Of a DNA stretch of 64,000 nt, positions 27,901-34,617 are shown piece after piece. The stretch comes from Paraburkholderia lacunae. Its GTDB lineage: Bacteria; Pseudomonadota; Gammaproteobacteria; Burkholderiales; Burkholderiaceae. The notes beneath the pieces were generated by a model that saw only the letters and a list, made by a program, of their open reading frames with translations, was not told the origin of the DNA and did not search any database. The stretch spans positions 1-64,000 of the forward strand of contig NZ_QHKS01000014.1 in assembly GCF_003353175.1 (NCBI RefSeq). Reading direction: 5' to 3'. The position numbers were made by a program, and so were the translations under genes. How positions within the stretch are numbered: position 1 is the first letter of the stretch; each line of letters begins with the position of its first letter.

Positions 27901-28033
27901 CGCACAACTCGATTTCCTTAAAGAGCGCGCGTGCGACGAGATGCAAGGCTTCTACTTCGCCAAACCGTTGTCGACGGAGGCGATCTCCGAGTTGTTCCAG
28001 GGCGGAGTGGGGCGGGAATTGGCCGCGGTTTGA
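24923..28033 (+). CDS. Membrane-bound PAS-GGDEF-EAL cyclic-di-GMP signalling protein
   Basis: A 1036-residue protein: N-terminal membrane segment (about 7-28), a periplasmic helical region, and a second membrane segment (about 187-207). Three PAS-like domains follow (about 225-340, 350-470, 475-600), the last two each trailing into a PAC-type end (YTDITERKRAD; GVINDVTDLM). The GGDEF domain is intact (RHGGDEF near 681) with an I-site RTSD five residues before it. The EAL domain is also intact: TEALVRW near 810, NLSARVF, ELELTES, DDFGTGYSS, and AEGVET. It could make and degrade cyclic-di-GMP; the net direction is not predictable. It stands as its own transcription unit. Confidence 0.93.
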   Translation: MTLFLSKRLLINLAVVAAAVGANAFVAYTQICDQRDADALMLRSTGVRQNLDAYNTALDHGLAALGRFEVSGEAPPADEGAVMMTSLARLERELRSELAGEPAMLDTLDKLSADSHALQRDIDAALSRSASAAPTGSRAWAASDYTRLGMARDHVEAGLAALQARENHALQGSLAASTRESQHAIVLLILTMLAGSALLIYTFGVRESSAHEKLRAVRALGRNDERFRGLFDDHPVPMYIFDRETLRFLAVNAAAVQQYGYTESEFLGMTIRAIRPAGEISRLESHLQRSDVVPHRRTMAGIWHHRRKDGSTISADISYHAMNFLGRAALFVLADDVTEQINAEAEAQRSNQMLETVIDNIPQRIFWKDPESRYLGCNMAFARDAGLAYPEQVVGKSDADMPWRAFADLFRGHDEEVLGTGVPKMNFEVDVVIGGVHRTTVTSKLPFTDGDGHIIGVLGSYTDITERKRADLALRLQSRALDASVNAILITAPSPAGNLIEYVNPAFKRITGYEPAEMIGHDCRVLQRDDRDQEGVAAIRQALAANREVSAVVRNYRKDGALFWNQLFIAPVPNAEGVITHHIGVINDVTDLMRYQEQLEYQANYDSLTRLPNRNLLRDRLQHALIVAHRHHKGVAVVFIDLDGFKNVNDSLGHSVGDRLLSVVAERLARCTRTSDTVARHGGDEFVIVMTDTVDEQSLIAWMERVRASISEPVWLDGNELYVGCSMGASLFPQDGDDAETLMKKADLAMYRAKDMGRNTFQFYQPEMNASAGARLNLERRLRRALRDHEFLLHYQPQVDIGSGQIVGTEALVRWRDPEVGLIPPSSFIPVAEESGLIGPLSEWVLREACRQNKAWQDAGLPPARVSVNLSARVFQQRDIAKLVMQVLSETGLAPQYLELELTESTIMRNAEEAVSMLNELHALGIGLAIDDFGTGYSSLSYLKRFPVDRLKIDRSFVSDIGVCGDDETITSAIIALAHSLKLQVIAEGVETSAQLDFLKERACDEMQGFYFAKPLSTEAISELFQGGVGRELAAV

Positions 28034-28086
28034 GCGCTAGCGAGGGCTGTCGCAGCGCTCCGGTTCGACCTCATCCGCCAGCACGC

Positions 28087-28701
28087 TCAAACCGCCGGCG
28101 TATCCACGAAAACCGGCAACTGTTCGGCTGACGCGGAAAAAGCCTGCAGGCGGGGATACGCGGCCTTCACAACGATCTCCGGCAGGACCATCTGCGTGAA
28201 GTTCCACGCGACCGCCACCGCGACCTCCGCTGCGCCGAAGTGGTCCGCTTCGATCGGCAGCGGCGCTGTTGCCAGCTCTTCCTCCAGCTCGCGATAAGCG
28301 GCGAGCAACTGCTCGCTCACTCGATCGACCCACGGCTCATGCTGCTTCTCGGCCGGGCGCAGATTGCGTTCGTAGACGATCTGCACCGACTTCTCGCTAG
28401 CGGCCAGCGCCAGCCCCGTCAGGCGCGCGGCGCGCTTGCAGTGCGCCGGCTGCGACGGGAAGATGCGCTGCTCCGCGCCGGCGAGCGTGGCGACGTACTG
28501 AAGGATCACCGTCGAGTCCATCACGCGTTGGCCGTCGTCGAGCACCAGCGTGGGCGCTTTGACGACCGGGTTGATCTTCTTGAACTCGTCGTAGGTGCTG
28601 AATACGGAGATCGACTGGTGCTCGAAGTCGAGCTTCAGCAATTTGAGGCAGATGGCGACCCGGCGCACATAGGGCGAGTCGAGCATTCCGATCAGTTTCA
28701 T
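28087..28701 (-). CDS. Glutathione S-transferase family protein
   Basis: A 204-residue protein with an N-terminal thioredoxin-like GST domain beginning MKLIGMLDSPYVRRVAICL, where SPYVRR contains the usual Ser start of the active-site loop. The cis-proline segment VKAPTLVLDDG is near 48-58, followed by DSTVILQYV (the ESxxI-type glutathione contact). A helical C-terminal domain follows. Substrate is unknown. It is divergent from the LysR regulator at 28862, a pairing that usually means the regulator controls the enzyme. Confidence 0.9.
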   Translation of the reverse strand: MKLIGMLDSPYVRRVAICLKLLKLDFEHQSISVFSTYDEFKKINPVVKAPTLVLDDGQRVMDSTVILQYVATLAGAEQRIFPSQPAHCKRAARLTGLALAASEKSVQIVYERNLRPAEKQHEPWVDRVSEQLLAAYRELEEELATAPLPIEADHFGAAEVAVAVAWNFTQMVLPEIVVKAAYPRLQAFSASAEQLPVFVDTPAV

Positions 28702-28861
28702 CGCTTTTCCGTTAGAGGATCTATCATGGCGCGCCCAACTCCGCCGGCACGGGGCTATTTACCGATTGGGCGCCCCCCAGTTGCGTTCAAGCGATAGATT
28801 AAACATCTCGCGAGAGAAAAAGAAGCGACATTAATCGACGATTTCCGTCAGAATTCCTTAC

Positions 28862-29767
28862 ATGAAATCGATCCCGCCATTCGCCGCCCTCCGCTGCTTC
28901 GAAGCCGTCGCCCGGCTCGGCGGCGTGACGCGGGCCGCGCGCGAGTTGCACGTGACCCACTCGGCGGTCAGTCAGCAGATCAAGGTGCTGGAAGACGCGA
29001 TGGGCGTAGCGCTATTTGTGCGCGAAGCCCGAGGTTTGCAGCTCACGGAGGACGGGCGGCTGTATGCGCTGGAAATACGGGCGGCGCTGCGCGATATCAC
29101 GCACGCCACGCGTCGTGTGCAGGCGCGCCCTCACGAAAGCGAGCTGGTGATCGCAACCGTGCCGTCGTTCGCGCAGCATTGGCTCGTGCCGCGCCTTGCC
29201 AGCTTCCGCGAGGCCCACCCGTACTATCGGATCCGTTTGCTGACGAGTCTGCAGGTGGAGGATTTGCGCCACGGCGGGAGCGACATCGGCATCCGCATGG
29301 GGCAGGGCCATTGGCCGGATGTGGCGCAACAGAAACTGTTCGACGACGATGTGCTGATGGTCGCGGCGCCGCACTTCGCGAGCGGGCCTCACGGCCGCTT
29401 TCCGGTGACCGCCCAAGACGCGTTGGCGTGCCCGCTGATTTCCAGTCCGAACACGCCGTTGAGCGAATGGTGCGAGGCGGCGCAAGTGGCGGAGCCGCCC
29501 GCCGAGGCTATCGTCATGTCCGCGAACGATTCGAACATCGTGCTGGGTGCGGTATTGCTCGGGCAGGGCGTGGCGCTCGAGCGGCGCAGCCTGGTCGCGG
29601 GTGCGTTGGCGACGGGACAATTGGTGCAGATCACCGATATCCGCGTGCCGTATCGGTATCCCTACTGGCTCGTGTGGCCTCAACGCGAGAGCCTCAATGC
29701 CAGGCAGGCGCATTTCGCGCAATGGATCGAAGGGCAGGTCGACGAATATCTGCGCGGTGGCGGTTGA
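28862..29767 (+). CDS. LysR family transcriptional regulator, GcvA-like
   Basis: A 301-residue LysR-type regulator. The winged helix-turn-helix is at 5-65: FAALRCFEAVARLGG, VTRAARELHVTHSAVSQQIK, and LEDAMGVALFVREARG. The effector-binding domain follows. The N-terminal MKSIPPFAALRCFEAVARLG is typical of the GcvA/AmpR-like branch. It is divergent from the GST gene, sharing a 160-base gap that contains the 10-bp palindrome TCTCGCGAGA at 28806-28815, so autoregulation and control of the GST are likely but unproven. Confidence 0.9.
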   Translation: MKSIPPFAALRCFEAVARLGGVTRAARELHVTHSAVSQQIKVLEDAMGVALFVREARGLQLTEDGRLYALEIRAALRDITHATRRVQARPHESELVIATVPSFAQHWLVPRLASFREAHPYYRIRLLTSLQVEDLRHGGSDIGIRMGQGHWPDVAQQKLFDDDVLMVAAPHFASGPHGRFPVTAQDALACPLISSPNTPLSEWCEAAQVAEPPAEAIVMSANDSNIVLGAVLLGQGVALERRSLVAGALATGQLVQITDIRVPYRYPYWLVWPQRESLNARQAHFAQWIEGQVDEYLRGGG

Positions 29768-29779
29768 GCCTCGCGCCGT

Positions 29780-30175
29780 TCAATCCAGCACAGGCAATGC
29801 CCGCGGGCGCCGGTCGCCGTCGGTGGCGACGTAGGTCAAGGTCGCCTCGGTTACCTTCACGAGGTCTTCGGTCAGGCTCATGCGCTGCGCGTATACCTCG
29901 ACCGACACGGTCACCGAGGTATTGCCGGTCTTCACGATATCCGCGTAAAAGCTCAGCAGATCGCCGACGAACACCGGCTGCTTGAAGACGAACGAATTGA
30001 CCGCGATGGTCGCCACCCGCCCGTTGGCGCGGCGGCTCGCGGGAATCGAGCCGGCGATGTCCACTTGCGCCATGATCCAGCCGCCGAACACGTCGCCGTG
30101 CACGTTCGCGTCCGACGGCTGAGGCACGACGCGCAGCGCACAAGGCTTTTGCGGGAGTTGAAGGAGTTCGGTCAT
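29780..30175 (-). CDS. Acyl-CoA thioesterase, hotdog fold (YciA-like)
   Basis: A 131-residue hotdog-fold thioesterase with the family motif NVHGDVFGGWIMAQVDIAG (about 24-42), containing the catalytic aspartate, followed by VNSFVFKQPVFVGDLLSFYA. It hydrolyses acyl-CoA to free acid and CoA, with broad chain length in YciA relatives. The ATG at 30175 is chosen because the conserved domain starts there and AAGGGTG lies upstream; a longer in-frame reading would pass through a tandem repeat array. It is divergent from the ABC transporter gene at 30570. Confidence 0.88.
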   Translation of the reverse strand: MTELLQLPQKPCALRVVPQPSDANVHGDVFGGWIMAQVDIAGSIPASRRANGRVATIAVNSFVFKQPVFVGDLLSFYADIVKTGNTSVTVSVEVYAQRMSLTEDLVKVTEATLTYVATDGDRRPRALPVLD

Positions 30176-30569
30176 CGGGGCACCCTTGAGAAACGGATTG
30201 GCTCGGTCGGTTCGACCGGCAGGCGGGGGGATCTCACGACAACTGCACGAGACAACTGCACGAGACAACTGCACGAGACAACTGCACGAGACAACTGCAC
30301 GAGACAACTGCACGAGACAACTGCACGAGACAACTGCACGAGACAACTGCACAGCAGCGGGCACGAGACAACTGCACAGCAGCGGGCACGTGGCCGACGG
30401 CCGGACAGCCCATGGAAAGCGGCGCCAGCCGGCTTCTGCGACAATAGAAAGATCAGGAATTGTACGGGAAAGCGCCCAGCCGGGTCGCGCGACAAAAAGC
30501 AGTTTGCCAACTGCCGGTCGGCGCGCCGCTGCGAACTCCGTCGCTTCCACACTCTCCCCAGCCGATCCC
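30176..30569. other. Divergent intergenic region, largely a tandem repeat array
   Basis: This 394-base region separates the thioesterase from the ABC transporter. About 160 bases (30235-30393) are a tandem array listed separately. The rest shows no gene. In-frame extension of the ABC transporter through the array is possible on paper, but the translated repeats have no resemblance to its family. Confidence 0.6.
30235..30393. repeat. 13-bp tandem repeat array (minisatellite)
   Basis: The unit CGAGACAACTGCA is repeated with exact 13-bp period, its CAACTGCA core occurring at 30240, 30253, 30266, 30279, 30292, 30305, 30318, 30331 and 30344. A tenth core at 30369 follows a 12-bp insertion, CAGCAGCGGGCA, and the inserted sequence is repeated again after it. 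The nine tandem units are nearly identical, so the array is young or kept uniform. Confidence 0.95.
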
Positions 30570-32468
30570 ATGCGCCGCACACCTTCCTCCGAACCATCGC
30601 CGATCTCGACCCAGCCGCGCAACGACTGGCAGACGATCCTCTCGTTGCTGCCCTACCTCGCCACCTACAAATGGCGCGTCGTCTTCGCGCTGAGCTGCCT
30701 GATCGGCGCGAAGATCGCCAACCTCGGCGTGCCGGTCGTGATGAAGCGGATCGTCGACAGCCTCGCGTCGGTGCAGCATCTGACCGCGCTCGGCCGCGCG
30801 CAGGATTCGCCGGGCATCGTGTTGCTGGGCGGCGTCGGCTTGCTGGTGGTCGCGTATGCGGTGGTGCGGCTCTCCACGTCGCTCTTCACCGAGTTGCGCG
30901 AGATCCTGTTCTCGAAGGTGACCGAGAGCGCGGTGCGGCAACTCGCGTTGAAAGTGTTCCGCCATTTGCATGCGCTGTCGTTGCGGTTTCATCTCGAGCG
31001 GCAGACGGGCGGCATGTCGCGCGATATCGAACGCGGCACGCGCGGCATCACGCAGCTCATTTCGTATTCGCTGTACAGCATTCTGCCGACGCTCGTCGAA
31101 GTCGGCCTCGTGCTCGGTTTTTTCGTCGTCAAATACGAGGCGTATTACGCGATCGTCACCTTCATTGCGCTTGCCGCGTACATCACGTTTACCGTGAAAG
31201 TGACCGAATGGCGTACGCATTTTCGCCGCACGATGAACGATCTCGATTCAAAGGCGAATTCGCGTGCGATCGATTCGCTGCTCAACTACGAGACCGTCAA
31301 ATATTTCGGCAACGAAGAGTGGGAAGCGCGGCGCTACGACGAGAACCTGAAGCGCTACCGGGCGGCCGCGATCAAGTCGCAGAACTCGCTGTCGGCGCTG
31401 AACTTCGGACAGCAGGCGATCATCGGCACGGGGCTCGTGTTCATCCTGTGGCGCGTGACTGAAGGCGTGATGGCCGGACGCCTCACGCTCGGCGATCTGG
31501 TGTTGATCAACACCTTCATGTTGCAGCTTTATATTCCGCTGAATTTTCTCGGTGTCGTGTACCGGGAGTTGAAGCAGAGTCTCACCGATATGGACCGGAT
31601 GTTCACGCTGCTCGGCGCCTCGCGGGAAGTGCCCGACATACCGGATGCGCCGGCGTTGCGGGTGAGCGGCGCGCAGGTGCGGTTCGAACAGGTGAACTTC
31701 GCGTACGAACCGGCGCGGCAGATTCTGCACGATGTGAGTTTCACGATTCCGGCGGGCACCACCACGGCGGTGGTCGGCCACAGCGGCTCGGGCAAATCGA
31801 CGCTCGCGCGGCTGATGTTCCGTTTCTACGATCTGGACCGTGCGAGCGGCGGCGCGATCGTTATCGACGGCCAGGATATTCGCGATGTGACGCAAGATTC
31901 GCTGCGCACGTCGATCGGCATCGTCCCGCAGGACACGGTGCTGTTCAACGATTCGATCTACTACAACATTGCCTATGGCCGCCCGTCGGCCACGCGAGAA
32001 GAGGTGATCGCGGCGGCGCGCGCGGCGCATATTCATGAGTTCATCGAAGGTTTGCCGAAGGGCTATGACACGCCCGTCGGCGAACGTGGGTTGAAATTGT
32101 CCGGCGGTGAAAAGCAACGCGTCGCGATTGCGCGGACCATTCTGAAGAATCCGCCGATCCTGCTGTTCGACGAAGCCACCTCCGCACTCGATTCGCGTTC
32201 GGAGCGCGCGATCCAGCACGAACTCGATCAGATCGCACGCGAGCGCACGACGCTGATCATCGCGCACCGGCTCTCGACCGTGGTGCACGCTCAGCAGATC
32301 ATCGTGATGGACAAAGGGCGCATCGTCGAGCGCGGTACGCATGCGGAATTGCTGACGGCGAACGGGCTGTTCGCGCAGATGTGGGCGTTGCAGCAGCAAC
32401 GCGCGGCGCAGGCGCCCGAGGCGGTGGAAACGGTAGGCGCGGGAGAGGGCGGAGCCGGCGGGCGGTGA
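30570..32468 (+). CDS. Atm1-type ABC transporter, fused permease and ATPase
   Basis: A 632-residue half-transporter: membrane domain with about six helices (about 30-330), then an ATP-binding domain. Walker A is GHSGSGKST (near 405), the signature is LSGGEKQRVAIAR, Walker B is ILLFDEATSALD, and the H-loop is IIAHRLST. The segment VKYFGNEEWEARRYDENL is typical of Atm1/HMT1-like exporters, which move glutathione-linked sulfur, Fe-S precursors or metal conjugates out of the cytoplasm. The start is at ATG 30570, where family similarity begins. The promoter region contains a tandem repeat array, so expression may vary between strains. Confidence 0.88.
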   Translation: MRRTPSSEPSPISTQPRNDWQTILSLLPYLATYKWRVVFALSCLIGAKIANLGVPVVMKRIVDSLASVQHLTALGRAQDSPGIVLLGGVGLLVVAYAVVRLSTSLFTELREILFSKVTESAVRQLALKVFRHLHALSLRFHLERQTGGMSRDIERGTRGITQLISYSLYSILPTLVEVGLVLGFFVVKYEAYYAIVTFIALAAYITFTVKVTEWRTHFRRTMNDLDSKANSRAIDSLLNYETVKYFGNEEWEARRYDENLKRYRAAAIKSQNSLSALNFGQQAIIGTGLVFILWRVTEGVMAGRLTLGDLVLINTFMLQLYIPLNFLGVVYRELKQSLTDMDRMFTLLGASREVPDIPDAPALRVSGAQVRFEQVNFAYEPARQILHDVSFTIPAGTTTAVVGHSGSGKSTLARLMFRFYDLDRASGGAIVIDGQDIRDVTQDSLRTSIGIVPQDTVLFNDSIYYNIAYGRPSATREEVIAAARAAHIHEFIEGLPKGYDTPVGERGLKLSGGEKQRVAIARTILKNPPILLFDEATSALDSRSERAIQHELDQIARERTTLIIAHRLSTVVHAQQIIVMDKGRIVERGTHAELLTANGLFAQMWALQQQRAAQAPEAVETVGAGEGGAGGR

Positions 32469-32510
32469 GCAAGACGCGGTGGGATATGCCGTGCTTGCTC
32501 GTCGCGTTGC

Positions 32511-32599
32511 GCGTCGAACGTCGAGCGTCGAACGTCGAATATCGAACGCCCGGCGGCGAGTTGGCGCACTGTATCCACCAACGCCGGACGTTCGACGCT
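32511..32599. repeat. Tandem 14-mer and inverted copy between convergent genes
   Basis: GCGTCGAACGTCGA occurs twice in tandem (32511-32524, 32525-32538). An inverted copy, GACGTTCGACGCT (32587-32599), pairs with 32524-32536 (13 bp). The inverted copy touches the murU stop codon. It may work as a bidirectional terminator between the ABC transporter and murU, but there is no T-run. Confidence 0.65.
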
Positions 32600-33312
32600 T
32601 AGCGCGCGCTCAGGTGTCGATCGAGGTCTTGCAGCTGCGCCGGTGTGCCGACGTTCTCCCACAAGCCTTCATATAACTCGCCGCTCGCAAGGCCGCGCGC
32701 AATCGTGTCCCGGTAGTACGGCGTGAGCGCGCGCTGCGTGCCGCGCGGCAGATCGCGAAACATGCGCGTGTCGTACAGGCCGATATTGCCGAACGTGAAG
32801 CGCGCTTGCGCGTCGAGCGACAACACGCCGTCGATCAAACCAAAATCGCCGTTCGGATGAAACACCGGGTTCGGCACCATGACCAGATGCATGCCCGGTT
32901 CGGGCAACTTCGCAAGCTTGTCGGCGCGCGCATTCAGCGTCGCGTAATCGAAATCCGCATACACGTCGCCGCTGACCGCGACGAACACTTCGCTATGGCC
33001 GCTGTCTTCCAGCAGCGGCAGCGCCTGCACGATGCCGCCGGCGGTTTCCAATGCTTCGTGCTCGGCCGAGTAGCGCAGTTGCACGCCCCAGCGCGAACCG
33101 TCGCCAAGCGAGCCTTCGATCTGCTCGCCGAGCCACGCGTGGTTGATGACGATGGTCTGAAAGCCGGCGCGCGCGAGCCGTTCGATCTGCCAGACGATCA
33201 GCGGCTTGCCGCCCGCTTCGAGCAAGGGCTTAGGGCACGTGTCGGTCAACGGACGCATCCGTTCGCCGCGGCCCGCGGCGAAAATCATCGCTTTCTTCAG
33301 AGACATCGTCAT
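32599..33312 (-). CDS. murU: N-acetylmuramate alpha-1-phosphate uridylyltransferase
   Basis: A 237-residue sugar-1-phosphate nucleotidyltransferase. The N-terminal signature AMIFAAGRGERMRPLTDTCPKP (split over residues 8-29) and the SGDVYADFDY metal site (near 115) are intact. MurU makes UDP-MurNAc from MurNAc-1-phosphate in the cell-wall recycling route that bypasses fosfomycin-sensitive MurA. The neighbouring amgK kinase, whose stop is three bases before this start, supplies its substrate and settles the choice among nucleotidyltransferases. M1 or M3 could be the start. Confidence 0.9.
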   Translation of the reverse strand: MTMSLKKAMIFAAGRGERMRPLTDTCPKPLLEAGGKPLIVWQIERLARAGFQTIVINHAWLGEQIEGSLGDGSRWGVQLRYSAEHEALETAGGIVQALPLLEDSGHSEVFVAVSGDVYADFDYATLNARADKLAKLPEPGMHLVMVPNPVFHPNGDFGLIDGVLSLDAQARFTFGNIGLYDTRMFRDLPRGTQRALTPYYRDTIARGLASGELYEGLWENVGTPAQLQDLDRHLSAR

Positions 33313-33315
33313 CGA

Positions 33316-34395
33316 TCAGAACGTGTAGCCGACTTCATTCGCGCGGCCTTCGAGATCGTCGAGCAGCTTCGCGAAGGGGCGCAGCGGCGCGTAGCGTTCG
33401 GCGACCTTGCGTGCATAGCCGATGAAACGCGGCAGATCCGACATGTAATGCGGTTTGCCGTCGCGGTAGTGGATCCGGCAGAACAGGCCCAGCACCTTGA
33501 TGTGCCGTTGCAGACCCATCCATTCGAGCTGGCGGTAGAACTCGCCGAAATCCGGGTCGACCGGCAGGCCGGCTTTTTTCGCGCGCTCCCAGTAGTACAC
33601 GAAGCAATCCAGTTCGAACTCTTCGTCCCAGCTGAGGAACGCATCGCGCAGCAGCGACGCGACGTCGTAGGTGATCGGGCCGTACACCGCGTCTTGGAAG
33701 TCGAGCACACCGGGGTTGGCGGGGTTGGGCGCCGAAGCGATCATCAGATTGCGCGGCATGAAATCGCGCAGCATGAACACTTGCGGCTGCGCCCGGGCGC
33801 TCGCGATCAGCAGCGCGAAGGTGCGCTCGAGCACCCCGCGGGTCTTTTCGTCGACCTCGCGCCCCAGATGCCGGCCGATGAACCACTCCGGCATCAGCTC
33901 CATCTCGCGGCGCAGGAAGGCTTCGTCGAACGGCGGCAGCACGTCCTCGCGCGAGGTGAGCTGCCAGCGGATCAACGCGTCGAGCGCGTCGCACATCAGC
34001 GTGCGGGCGCGGCGCGGGTCGGCGTCGTGCTGGGCGCCTTGCAGCGCGCCGAGGTACGACGCGGTGCCCAGATCGGTGACGAGCATGAATCCCGCGTCGA
34101 AGTCGACCTCCAGCACGCGCGGCACATGCACGCCGGCCGCTTCGAGCAACCGCGCGATCTGCACGAATTCGCGGCACTTTTCGGGCGGCGGCGCATCGAC
34201 GGCGATTAGCGTGCCGATGCTTTCGCCTTCCGCCGCCTTACCGCCAAGGCGGAAATAGCGGCGAAAACTGGCGTCGGAGGAGGCCGGTGCAAGTGTGGCA
34301 AGCTCCAGCGCAAAGCGCGCTGCATGGCCGTTCAGCCAGATGGTGAGCAGGTCGAGGCGGGTATCGGTTGTGTCTTGGGAAGGGGGTAGCGTCAT
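33316..34395 (-). CDS. amgK: N-acetylmuramate/N-acetylglucosamine anomeric kinase
   Basis: A 359-residue phosphotransferase of the aminoglycoside/choline kinase fold. Visible are DASFRRYFRL near the N-terminus, the Brenner-type catalytic loop FMLRDFMPRNLMI (near 218), and VLDFQDAVYGPITYDVASLL, which gives the DFG-equivalent metal aspartate. AmgK phosphorylates MurNAc and GlcNAc at C1 for MurU. The order amgK-murU divergent from lptD matches Pseudomonas. ATG 34395 is preferred over an in-frame TTG five codons upstream. Confidence 0.9.
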   Translation of the reverse strand: MTLPPSQDTTDTRLDLLTIWLNGHAARFALELATLAPASSDASFRRYFRLGGKAAEGESIGTLIAVDAPPPEKCREFVQIARLLEAAGVHVPRVLEVDFDAGFMLVTDLGTASYLGALQGAQHDADPRRARTLMCDALDALIRWQLTSREDVLPPFDEAFLRREMELMPEWFIGRHLGREVDEKTRGVLERTFALLIASARAQPQVFMLRDFMPRNLMIASAPNPANPGVLDFQDAVYGPITYDVASLLRDAFLSWDEEFELDCFVYYWERAKKAGLPVDPDFGEFYRQLEWMGLQRHIKVLGLFCRIHYRDGKPHYMSDLPRFIGYARKVAERYAPLRPFAKLLDDLEGRANEVGYTF

Positions 34396-34411
34396 GAAAA
34401 CCGGCGGCAAA

Positions 34412-34440
34412 TTCAGAGGGGCAACGTCTTGCCATATAAT
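34412..34440 (+). promoter_or_regulatory. Candidate promoter for lptD
   Basis: A perfect -10 TATAAT (34435-34440) has a weak -35 TTCAGA (34412-34417) at 17-bp spacing. It lies 178 bases before the lptD start in the gap divergent from amgK. Confidence 0.5.
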
Positions 34441-34617
34441 ACCCCACGACTTTTTTGACGCGGCTCACGCCGGCTTTCGCGTATTCCGCTTTACCGCCTG
34501 CCTTATCGTTCGAGAGATTGTAAATATTGATGTGCAGCCGACTGTCACGGTCGAGGTGTGCAGGCGGTGGATCGTGACTGCAGAAGCTGACGGACGGGCC
34601 GATTCGCCAAACGATAC

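Noticed and set aside
24935..27946. A 1003-codon minus-strand frame opposite the GGDEF-EAL gene
   Set aside because: Shadow of the real gene: no recognisable protein, and the plus strand carries intact PAS, GGDEF and EAL motifs.
30235..30393. Tandem array considered as a CRISPR
   Set aside because: Units are 13 bp with no unique spacers and no cas genes nearby; it is a simple minisatellite.
30186..30569. N-terminal extension of the ABC transporter through the tandem array
   Set aside because: The added 128 residues are a translated repeat with no family similarity; homology begins at ATG 30570.
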